Assembly (NCBI RefSeq): GCF_018687715.1
Contig: NC_056752.1
Coordinates: 53,352,653-53,416,652 of the forward strand
Direction of reading: 5' to 3'
Source of the DNA: Carya illinoinensis
Lineage: Eukaryota > Streptophyta > Magnoliopsida > Fagales > Juglandaceae
Length of the DNA stretch: 64,000 nt
Numbering within the stretch: the first letter of the stretch is position 1; every line of letters begins with the position of its first letter. The notes below the pieces were generated by a model. That model was not told the origin of the DNA, ran no database searches, and worked only from the letters and a program-made list of their open reading frames with translations. A program made the position numbers and the translations under genes. This document shows, piece by piece, positions 50,203 through 61,100 of the stretch.

Positions 50203-50724
50203 ATCGATGGAGAAAGGACTTAAAGAGGCATTACACGTTAATCAGAAGTAGTTATGATGACTTGCGGGGTAGATCAGACACGCGTAATTACGAACTTATG
50301 ATCCAAAGATGTTCGAAATTAGCCGCCAAAATATCCTCAAACAACGATAAAGTCCATGCATTCCTGCACTATGTTGATGACTTTGATAAATCCTGTGAAG
50401 GTTCCACATGTCAGTCGACTATCCAATCAAATATGGCCAACCCAATGGTGGTATTGGATAAGGGTAAAAAGATTTTAAGCCCTAACGTCGTTCGAGGGAA
50501 AGGGAGACCTCCAAATAAGAGGAAGGTCCCAAATTGGCAACAAAGCGAAAAAAACAGGTATTATACTAGACAACGGCTTATTTTGTTACTTGAATTTTAG
50601 TAGTTCAAATTCTAATTTGAATATTTTTTTTTTTATTTGATATGGAACTTAGACTTCCAGGAAACTGTTGGTGGATGAAAGTGAACAGGGTGAGAGCCCA
50701 AGATCACAACCCAATCCAAGTTGA
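50157..50724 (+). pseudogene. Out-of-frame C-terminal tail of the FAR1-type transposase
   Basis: This open stretch carries FLDRWRKDLKRHYTLIRSSY, then a long helical region and the basic motif GKGRPPNKRKVP, an AT-hook-like or nuclear-localisation element. A donor at 50557 (ACAG|GTATTA) and an acceptor before 50661 (CTTCCAG) would add KLLVDESEQGES and a stop at 50722-50724. FRS proteins normally continue into exactly this kind of tail after SWIM. It is disconnected from the upstream frame. Confidence 0.75.
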
Positions 50725-52345
50725 ATTTGGTGGAGGGCTCAGGTAATGACTCTTAGCTTCTCGGTAAATCTCCAAAAATAGAGGGAAAAAAATAGGGTGC
50801 AGGGCATATCCTCAAAAAATTCCCATTCATTTTTCATTGGAGTTTTATTTGGGACGGTTGGAAACTTGGAAGGCATTAAACAAAGGAGTTTTTGGAATAT
50901 TTTGGTAATTAATGGCTGAAAGAGATAGATATATGGGGAGATATAAAAGAAAATCTTATTTTGACTGTAACATGTACAAGCTGCTGAGGAAATTTTTGGA
51001 GTTTGTCATGGGATGGCATGCGGATAGGATGTTTCTGGTATGAGTAAAAAAATTTGTTTTCCATGCCAAATATTGATGGGTACGTATTTTTTTCCTACTT
51101 TTAGATTAAACATTGTCTTTATCATCTCAGTCAAAATAATCATGTGGGATGGCATGCAGACAGTGATATTGTTGTTGCTAAATATCCTCATGGATATTTC
51201 CACAAATAACCTGCCATACTATTTATAGAAAGATTATTAGTATTAGGGTTTTTAGGGTGCAAGTATTATCTTGTGATTTGCCTGAGGGGTTGAAGTTAAT
51301 AAACTGGTCATACAGTTGAAAGGTAGGTGCCATTTAGGTGAGGCAGTTATTGCAAGCACGAGCTAGCTGCCATTTCTAGCAAAGGACAACTTATTTTTTA
51401 TCTGTAGTTATGTTGTTGTTAATATTGTGTTGCATAAAAATTGAAGATGTCTATCTGAGGAAACCTGAGTTTAATAATAAAGTCCTGTTTTCTTGCAGTA
51501 CAGTGCAGAGTTTGTCAGTCGGAATGCACTATCTCGAAGCCACTATATAGATCTCAGTTCGAGGAGGCTGCAACCAAAATCAAGATCTTACTGATTTTGC
51601 AAAGACTGATTGTTTGTATTGCATAAAGTAATATTTTGCAAAGATCTAAAATGTATATATTTCATTTTAAGACTGAAAGTTTGGTTCATATGTTGTACAG
51701 ACCAATGGATATGTATTAAAAGCTTAACTTGTGTTGCAGGAAAATGGCAATAGCTACTTGATGGCTGTTATTGTACATTCCAAACGTGATGAATGACTTA
51801 CCATTTTAAAGTTGATTGTTTATCTACATCGGATAAATTGGATTCTACCATATCCACAAATAGAATGTGGGACCAGATATCAACCCCTCATAAATGAGTA
51901 TTTGAAGTGCCATCAGGATGCTAGATACGAATGATAACAGTTTTGTAATCTAAACTTGATAAATGCAGGGGGCAATATAGTCCCTCAAATGAGTAAAAAT
52001 TGATAAGATTCATTCCGGGTATATACTTGGGATAATTCCACCTTCTCCAATAACATCAATCCAAACTATCCTTCAAATCAGATGAGGATCAGTGAATGCC
52101 AAAAACAATTCTTGAAGTGCATAACAACTAAATTTAAATGCTCCAACATCCCTGTTTTGAGCAATCTCACTAAATGACACTTTGCTAAAGTCTACCAAAA
52201 TTAATTTAATTGCACAAAAGTTCGTCACAGTCTAATAGGTTAACACCATACAATTTACATACATGGTCTTGATCCACAAACCATGTGCACCTCAAAAGAA
52301 CCATGCAAAACCCAAAAGAGTTCGCCCAACTACTTTACATAGTAT
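50725..52345. other. MULE interior between the two genes
   Basis: This is probably 3' UTR and spacer between the convergent transposase and GRF genes. No ORF with family resemblance was found. Confidence 0.55.
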
Positions 52346-52833
52346 TTATCCAAACCAAATAAACACTATTACAAATGTCAGAATCCAGTAGAAAATCAAA
52401 AGTTTTCGCTTTTTCTTTTTCAGATTCTTTGCCATTTCTCTCACTTTATCTTCTCGTTTCCGAACGGCATACTCGTGCTGTAATACTTCATTCCACGAAA
52501 TACTTGTCGCCTTATTCTCACGGGCACGAAAATTTTCCTCTAGCAAATGAAGTATATCGGCCCATACAAAAAATTCACACCTTGCTTCTCCCTACACACA
52601 ATATTAATTCACAATTAATATGATAAAATACACCCAACCAGCAAACCATTACGCAAAACAAAACAAAGCAGACTTTGACAAATTGCTTTTACTGTTTTAT
52701 AGTTTGGGCAAGCGAAAAATCTCCTTCCGAGATTTTTCGACGTGTGAGATGTCTTTAGTGGTGTTTTCAAACCACACCAACAAGTTGGAGATTCCAAGAC
52801 ATTATCATTAAGTACAGATGATGATGCTGACAT
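52346..52833 (-). CDS. GRF-type zinc-finger protein with C-terminal membrane anchor
   Basis: Exons 52693-52833 and 52346-52591 join in phase 0 to give 128 residues. The N-terminal half is a GRF zinc finger: CWCGLKTPLKTSHTSKNLGR, RFFACPNYKT, then GEARCEFFVWAD, with Cys18, Cys20, Cys42 and Cys52 as likely zinc ligands (first pair C-x-C). A charged, probably coiled-coil helix follows (VRKREDKVREMAKNLKKKKR), ending in a hydrophobic segment LLIFYWILTFVIVFIWF that should span a membrane. Plants have many such small GRF proteins (the At4g04775-like group) of unknown role; GRF fingers in other proteins bind single-stranded nucleic acid. An acceptor-like TTTTTCAG just before the ATG suggests a 5' UTR intron. 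It lies inside the MULE, convergent with the transposase. Confidence 0.8.
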
Positions 52834-54324
52834 GATTGATTCTGAAAAATAAAAAACTGAACATTATTATCACATATTTTTATTAATGGGTTAATAGTAT
52901 GTGCAAGGTAAAAAAAAAATTGCATCTGCTTTTAGCAAGAATGGCAATAGCTAATCGAATTTGAAGTTTAGAAAATTTATGGAGAAAAGGGCTAGCATAC
53001 TGCCAAACTATTCGGGGCAAGTGTAAGATCCAAGTTGAATTTTGAGTTCAACTCTTGGCTTAAGCCAAAACCAAATTTTCTAAATTGAGTTTACAGAAGT
53101 ATGCCAAATATGCATTTGTTATATTCTTAAAATCAAATCAAGTACAACAAAGAAGTAATCAATGGGAATGAGCTAAATTTTTTCCTGTTTTTGTCCACGA
53201 GAATGTGCAAACTAATATCCTTCAAAAAATTAGCACATACAGCTACCATGATAGAGGTCTAACATGAATTCTAAAATAACAGTTAGAAACTAGTTACCAT
53301 AAATGACACATTATGATATATGAGAATTACACATATCAAGTGCCATATGGGCGGGTATTTTAGTTATGACGTAATAATTTTTAACTATGTGATGAAGGAC
53401 CATTTAACTTATTTTTTTGATAAGTTAAATTGGTTGTGTCATGAAGGAGCTTCAACTTATAACCTGGATAGCTAAGCTTAAAATCTTCCTTTATTCTGTT
53501 TGACATGAACCGATAAACCTAGCCTGAACTGGAAGGAACACAAAATACTCAAAAGCCACAAGCCAAAGCCCCACAAAATGGGACGTTCGAGACCAACAAC
53601 TTACAACTTCAGAGTGTCACAACTTCAATTACACAAAAGCCAGTTGTGAGAGACAAACCAAAACCAAAACCTTGGCTGAGCCGGAATTTTAATGAGGGTT
53701 TTCTCAAAGTCCACAAAACGCAGAACACCCAGAAGCAAACAATTTCATCAACTACTCGAAAACTAAACCTACAAGCCAAAAGCTAAGCTTACACTGAGAC
53801 GACCCAACTTACCAAAACACCTCAAAATACTTTCTACTGAGTTGCTCTAAAACCCAGACTCCATAACTTCTGAACAGGTCCGACCCAAACGCACCGACCC
53901 AGAGTGCGAACAAATTCCAACCCAACCCGACCAACTTTTCCTTCACAGAAACACTACAGCCGAAATCCAAGGGAGTGACACAAGGAAAGCAAAAAGTAAG
54001 CATGCTCATACCCAGATCGTGTCACAGAGGGGCTTCGCGTTGGTCTCGTTATGGACCCAGGGCTTGGACTAATCTCCTCGGGATGTCGTGGTGGGGAGGC
54101 CGGAGGTCGAGGTCTGAGCTCGAAGAGGACGACGGGGAGAGTCTGGGTTTCAGAATCACGGAACGAGGGAGGGAACGGAGCTCCGGCTACATTGGGTTGA
54201 AGAACATCACGGAACAAGGGAGGGAACGTCAGTACGGAGCTCGAGCTACATTTCTCAAAATGAAATGTTTGCTTCAACTGAGGGAGGGAACGTCCTATGG
54301 GGTCAGCACGATCATTTCGCCCAT
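52834..54324. other. MULE interior, right side
   Basis: This is the probable upstream region of the GRF gene. From about 53970 to 54310 it becomes GC-rich, with the repeat GGGAGGGAACG at 54169, 54220 and 54284. Overlapping open frames on both strands (53954-54355 minus, 53975-54424 plus) run through the inverted repeat and are probably not genes; a captured fragment is possible. Confidence 0.5.
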
Positions 54325-54381
54325 GCCACGTGTGGTGTGCGTCGGCTGCTCCCAAACAGGGGCTGATCCGAATAATTATTC
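54325..54381 (-). repeat. MULE right terminal inverted repeat
   Basis: Its reverse complement begins GAATAATTATTCGGATC and continues through GGAGCAGCCGACGCACACCA and CACGTGGCAT, matching the left end imperfectly. It is followed at once by ATTGGTCAT. Confidence 0.85.
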
Positions 54382-54390
54382 ATTGGTCAT

Positions 54391-54560
54391 TACATCTCAA
54401 CTCATCTCAATTTATTTCAACTAATCATTATAACTTTTTCAATTTTTTATGCAAAATATAATAAACAATTCAACATTTTCAAATACTAATTCAACTTTTC
54501 AAATCTCAAAACAATAATAACATTAAAAAATAATACTTTAGTCTTTCATCTAAAATAAAA
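54391..54560 (+). repeat. MITE-like repeat flanking the MULE
   Basis: ATCTCAACTCATCTCAATTTA, TTTCAACTAATCATTATAAC and CAAAATATAATAAACAATTC match, in opposite orientation, the sequence left of the MULE (46026-46215). The same style of sequence makes up the Tourist-like MITE at 25508. Boundaries are not resolved. Confidence 0.55.
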
Positions 54561-55150
54561 AATTCGCTTCTTACTCCCCAAACTTGTAAGTGTTTTTGCA
54601 CATTCTGCGATATAAATTTGGGAAACTAAATAAGAAATTAGAAATAAATCAAGGGGCAGCATTCGGCAAGTACCATTTCCTGTGTAACTTCAAATGCAGA
54701 AGAGCCAATTCACCAAACAAGTAGTCTAGGTATTCCAAAAAGAATAACAAATTTCACATCAATTTGCACCACGATGTGCAGTGATTAATAAAAGTTTAAA
54801 ACGGGTATATACTTAACAGTTGCAATCCAACCCCCCCCCAAAAAAAAACCCCAAAACTCCACGCAGCAGATGCTGCTGCAAGCACAGAGAATTGAGTTGA
54901 ATACACTCAACTCACCCCCGAAAGGAGGAAAACAAGGTAAAGTGGTTCACTCAATCACCTCTCATCTTGAAATGAAAGATCGAGATCAGAGGTCTATAAA
55001 CCCAAAGTTCTCTACAGCTTTAGACATTTAAATAAAAGCCTAACCGACTAGATACATCTATGGACATAATGTGAAGACCAAATTAAGGAAGATTCGGGAC
55101 TTTACACACTGTTTACTTTAACATGATTACATCTACAAGTAAAAGACAAG
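54561..55150. other. URT1 3' flank
   Basis: Downstream of the URT1 stop on the minus strand; probably its 3' UTR and spacer to the MULE. No other gene seen. A C-run and A-run (54830-54848) are the only notable features. Confidence 0.55.
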
Positions 55151-58100
55151 TCAACTATGAAGGTAGGGTTCAAAGAGCTTCACACAAGGATTTGGATCAT
55201 GCTGCATGATGTCGGCTGCACGTTCGAACTCCTCCCTCAGAACTTTTATGCTGTGCTTGTCCACCACTCGGCCAAGGTCGTGAGATACCTCAAATGGATC
55301 CTCTATGCATATCAAATGACGATCATTCCCAATCCTACGTGTCCAGTCTTTTTCTTGCTTGCTAAACATGTCAATGCATTGAGAACACTTGGTCACTAAC
55401 AGGATCAATCCCAGCTAATGTTTCAATTTTTCATGAAATTGGACATCTTTAAGATTCAAATGCAAGTATTTAACAAGCCATTTAAAAAACTTCAGCCTCT
55501 AATCAATTATCTTCTATACAGATCACCCCATCAACAAAATGAAATTAATGCAAAAAACTAAAACTTGATATATTAACTAATTGTGCAAACATTAACAGAA
55601 AGCAAGCAATGATATATGCTATAGATAAACCACCATAGCAGATGCATGAACCACATCTTCAACATGCATGAAAGACCTCAAAGGAAGGGGTTAAATTAAG
55701 GGCAACAAACCATCGAGAGCTTTTGCAAAAAAGATGAGTGAATATAATTAGGACTCTTGTTTATAAGCCCTGAAGCCACAATAAGATCTAAAAATTTAAT
55801 AATAATTACCAGCATATAGATTTGATAGAGTTTCCATAATCACTTTACTTCTTTATATCTGATAAGTATATCTGCATATTTGAGTGCATCAGAATTCTAA
55901 TAAAGCTACCGTATCTTGTATCTAACCTGATTATGCTTCCTGTACGAACAGATATGACAGAATTTGCATAATCATGACGATATGCCCAATAGTTGAAAAA
56001 CGCCCACACCAGCTGAGCAATAGTTTCTTTGTTACGTGATCCAAAATTGTGTAGTTTTTCAACTTGATCAAAGAAAGCACATTCAATATCATCTACGGTC
56101 ACCAAGTATGTAGTCTCCATTTCCTGAGTGAATAAACCAAAAAATATAACATTAAATTAGAGAATCGATGGCTAAGTCCATGGCAGAGATATTAAGTCAA
56201 ACAAAGGAAGAGTAAACATGCTGATGTCTACTACCTAGTCTATGAACTGGAATTCAAGGCAGTAGAAAGCTATATAACTAAGGAAAACAAAAAAAAAAAA
56301 AATACTCCAAAACCACTGCCTATCACATAAAAGCCTAAAATATAATATTTAAAACAAAAAACACATACAATATACAAAATTTTTGTACAAAATGATGTGG
56401 CAACTAAGGTTTGCAAAAAACAACGGTGCTACTCTACAAAAACATTTAATAATCAAATCTGAAAAGTAAAAGCTCATACATAGCAAAAAGTTTAGTTTTA
56501 CTACAACATAGTCCCGACAGGTTAGCGTTCGTTATAAATACACACCTGTAAGCAGGGAAGGATAGCAGGCCTGCGCTGTTGTAAGAAATGTATGCACATT
56601 ATGACATACCTGAAAAGAAAGCAGTAACAGTAGTTAAAAAATTACAATAAAGGGCACACTATTAGGTTATTGCCATCATAACCTAATAATGTATATCCCA
56701 CCTATTAGGTAAGTTCTTATGCTTTTTTATTTCATATTTGGAAGGGTCAAGCCACCTCATGATCAACATCACTAGCAAAGGTTGCTCAATTTTTCAACTG
56801 CAAGTTTCAGAATACATGTAAATCCTAAAAAGCTAACTTACGCATAGCTAGACAGAGTTCCTTGGTAAGTTTCATTGACTCCTCTTGACTTGGCCCAATG
56901 TTTTACAATAAAAGCCAACTGCCGTAATCTCGCATCTATTTGAGCATAATCTCGTAGAAGCTTAGTATTTATGACAGCCAAAACATTGTTAATGCATATG
57001 TCACAGGAAAGTCCAGTCATTGGATCCATAAGCTTTACTATGGGGACCCTAGCACGTGTCAGCGCCTGTAAACAAAACTTGAATCAAGGACCCACAAGGA
57101 AATTCTCTTCAATTCAAAGCAAATGAAATAACGTTGTGCTACGCATGCACCTACAAATGAGGTATCATCCAAGCTAGAGTATGCTTGGGCCGACATTCTT
57201 ATGGTATGCTTTTCTAGAGCATTTTTTACTTGCTAACTTTACTGAAAGGTATCATCCAAATTAGAGTAAAGGCCTTTAGAATCAAATTGAGATGGAAAGG
57301 GTCACGATGAAGAAGAGTTTTTTTTTTTTTTTTAATTAATAAGAGATTTTATTACCAAGAATAGGCACAGCCCAAACACACAGGAAGTATACAAAGGAAA
57401 TTACCTACTACACTCTAGAAGCAAGAAAAAGACTAAAACAGATTCAGTACATTATCATCAATGAAGAAGAGTCTTTGGGATAATAGCATAAAACATTACA
57501 CACAACTTATCACTGCCCAATATAAGGACATGCAATCTGAAATCACTTTAGAAAAGCAACAGGACATCGGCTTGAAAAGCAAGTAGGAGCACAAATCTTA
57601 TTTAGGAAAAGCAACAGCACATCAGCTTGAACCCAAGAATAAATCATTTTTCAAAATAAAAAAGAAAATTCAGATAATGACTGACACAGGGCACTAAGGA
57701 GTCACTTTATTGGTGAGATAAAGCCCATATATTCCAATGCACTCTGCATATACACATAATGAGAAGGTGTCAAGGCCTAATGGGTTCATCCAAAAACTCC
57801 CAAATGAAGACAACTCAATTGTTGCAACCTAGCTCAAAAGCCCTCAGAATGGGGGATTTATCAACACCCTCAGTACGGAACAGATTCCAGATTTATAAAA
57901 GCAGCACCTTCACGTTTCACAAAAATTCATGCCGTAAACACCTTATGGTAATATATTCGTTCCACTTACAAAAAAGAAATTGGTAATATATTCATTCAGA
58001 GTTCACTCATCAACTGCTTCTCTGGGAAAAAAAAAAGAGTTTAATCTTCAACTAGTGCATTACTATAACTAATAAGCTCCCACATTAGGAAACTGTGGTC

Positions 58101-61100
58101 ATCAGGACATGACAAAAAAATCTATAAGCCTTACTGACATTTCCACAGTTGGCCTTGGTAATAAAGAGTTTTAAGTAAAGTAAAATAAAATGGGTAATAC
58201 AGAGTACAGAGTTATTCTAGGAATATAGAAATTTTCTCAATACATATAGGCTGCATTTGGTGCAACGCATATAGAGACTGGATTAGACTAAGCTATTCAT
58301 AGACAATATTTGGCATGACCATTTGGATAGGATATAAGTTATAACAACCCCTTTGGATTCTTTTTATAAGTTACAAGACAAGACAATAGAAGTGGATTCA
58401 TAATACCACCGACAGTGATATTATGAATTTCTGTCAGTTTGTCTTAAAATTGCATCATCACCTTGCCATCCACAGCAACAATCTCAAGATTCCTACTGAC
58501 AATTTTGGCAGTCAACGCCCGCCAATCAAGTAAACCATCAATGGCCAACTACCCCTCTTAAGCTTTTCGGTCACAATTAACCATCAATACTTTTTTTTGT
58601 TAATCATCCTTTTCACCACCAATCACTTACTACCAACCATAAAGTAAGTCAACCTTTCTTATATATAATTTTTTTTATTGTGTTTTGAAGGTTTATGATA
58701 CCCCATACGATAAGGATAAGGGTAGGTGGTATATAGGATCTCACATTACTTGGAAAGGAGTTCTTGTTCTTTATAATATTTCCAATGGGACTCCAATTGT
58801 ATTATTAACTAGTCCTTTTGGAATATAGCCCATGCAGCTTGGGCCTCCCATTGGGACGTTACAATAAAAAAAAAAAAAATACATCTTGAGTCTTCAATGG
58901 CTTGGCTAATATTTTTTTAATGAATGCTAATATATATTATTAAAAAAAGCTGCTCACATAAATACGAATGTGTATAGATATGTATGTATGCATGTCTGGG
59001 GGAGTGTGTGCACGCGCACCTGCAGAGGAATTGATTTAAGGGTAAATAACAACAAAAAACCTCCAAACTCCAACCTCATTCTCCAATAAACTTTTGAACT
59101 ACAATTTGTGAAAAATCACCACAAAAATCAATTTTTTTATTATGAGTTGCCCCGGGCTTCGATTGGGAAGTTATAGTGGATGATATTACCCTCTTTTTGC
59201 AATAAAAATAATAGATGCGAGCTTTAATAATAATAATAATATTTAAAATAAAATAAAATAAAAATTTAAAAATAAATTAAAATAATAATAAAAACAGGTG
59301 GCTTGGCTGTGGAACTTAAAAAAGCGGAGGTAAATTATGTTATTTATGTAATAAATTAGGGTGATATCATCCATCCAATTTAACTTCCTAATCTGAACTG
59401 GGGGCAAATTGTGATAGAAATTTCGATTTAAGGAGTAGATTGTCACGTCATATTTGGGGATGTGTTTTATAATAAGGTCATTATTTAGGGAGATTTTTTC
59501 AATTTGCCATTAATTTAAAAATTAAGTTGGTCAATTGAAATGATAGGCATTCAATAAAAACCACAGTGAGAAAATGTATCAGACGAATTGCAGCTCACAT
59601 GGCAAATAAACTCTACAAAATGGCTTTGTCTAATTCACACCACTTGCTTTTATCCACTCCATTATGAAGTTTTTTTCCAAGCAAATTCATGGTGGTAAAC
59701 CCAAAACAGCAATAAGACTGAATTTCTGAGCCAAATACAATCCTAGTATAAGAAAATAAGTCATAACTTTCACTCATGTTTCCCTCAGCTACAAGATGAA
59801 CCACAAAATATGGCATGAATTATTTATACTCACAAGGTGATATTTAATTCAGATTTTTCTATCAAGCATGACAGTCATTTTCCATCATCTAAGTTTAATG
59901 GATTGGTGCTTTATGTGCAAAAGGAATGGTGACTCAGTGGACCATCTAGCAGCTGTTTGGAAAAATGGTGCCATTATGTCTTATGTGGTGTATATGGAAT
60001 GAGAGGAACAGGATTTGTTTTGAAAATAGAGCACATTCGTTTAGAGGGATTAGAGATTTTTTACCATACATTGTTACTTTGGGCATCTGCTATTGAATTA
60101 GATGGGATTAGTTTTCATGTTTCTACGCTGCTCTTTCCAGCTCCTAGCTTGTAATTAGGTGTTTTCTCTTATATACTCCCCGTGTACTTTGGGCTATGCC
60201 TAATTATGTCATTTAATAAATTCTCTAATTAAAAAAAAAAAATCTAAATTCTAAAATCAAGGCCAATATATATAGCAGCCTTTTCTTTTTATCTACGTTA
60301 TCTAAACTGTTCAGCAAATGCGACACCAAATACATGATAACACGCCCGCAAACAGTTTCAGTTTAGTAAACTAGGTGCCTACTCTTTGATAATCAGAACA
60401 ACAAAGCAATCTGTTATACCTGCACATTCTGGAGATTATCTGACTGTAAAATGTCGGCCAACCTCAGTAAGATCTCAGACTTATCAGTATCTCTGTATTC
60501 AATTGCAAGACAAACATCAATATCACTTTTAGAAACTCCGAACGAGTTTGCACATGATCCATAAAGATAAATCCGAGCATTAGGCCATTCTTTGCAAACC
60601 AGTCTCTCCAATAATTCTAACAATTGCTTCTGTTTTGCCTTCTCTTCCTCGGCAGGTATTAGGGACTCATAAATTGCAAGAAAAGGTTCATTAAATATGC
60701 CTATGTCACTTCGTAATTGCATCTGCCTTTTCATTATTCTCATCCTTTGGCTAAGTAGCTGTTTCCCTCTGTTATCCTTCCTGGCATCCTGATAATCAAA
60801 AATACAAGTGAGTCCCCAGTTTAAACCTTTTTTTTTTTTTTTTCGTTTATTAACTTAACATGCAAAATTTAATTTTCCAACACTAAGAACTTTAAATTAT
60901 TTTTCATTTAAGTAGAGGTCTGATAAGAAAATACAATGCGGTCATTGTGGTGTATCTCTAATAACTGCGCAAACTTGCGTCCGGAAGTTTATAGAAGTTA
61001 CAATTCCAAAACTCGAGTATTCGCAAGTCCTTTCTATGTCTTATCCATTTAAACTATTAATTCCCAAATTTCTAAATCCTATTTAAGCATCATATAAGGA

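Larger units (their letters stand above)
46235..54381 (+). mobile_element. Mutator-like element (MULE) carrying a FAR1-type transposase gene and a GRF zinc-finger gene
   Basis: The 8147-bp element is bounded by the perfect 9-bp target duplication ATTGGTCAT (46226-46234 and 54382-54390), the MULE size. Terminal inverted repeats of about 58 bp are imperfect: left GAGTAACACTATGGATC and right (reverse complement) GAATAATTATTCGGATC; further in, GCACACCATACGTGGCAT pairs with GCACACCACACGTGGCAT. Inside are an intron-containing FAR1/FRS (Jittery/MuDR-type) transposase gene on plus and a two-exon GRF zinc-finger gene on minus, arranged convergently like the two genes of MuDR. Family knowledge: FAR1/FHY3 transcription factors descend from such transposases. 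The element ends and target duplication show this one still sits in its transposon. Confidence 0.9.

Noticed and set aside
53954..54424. Overlapping ORFs of 133 and 149 residues on both strands at the right end of the MULE.
   Set aside because: They run through the terminal inverted repeat and across the target duplication, are rich in Arg/Pro/Gly from GC-rich repeats, and have no family match.
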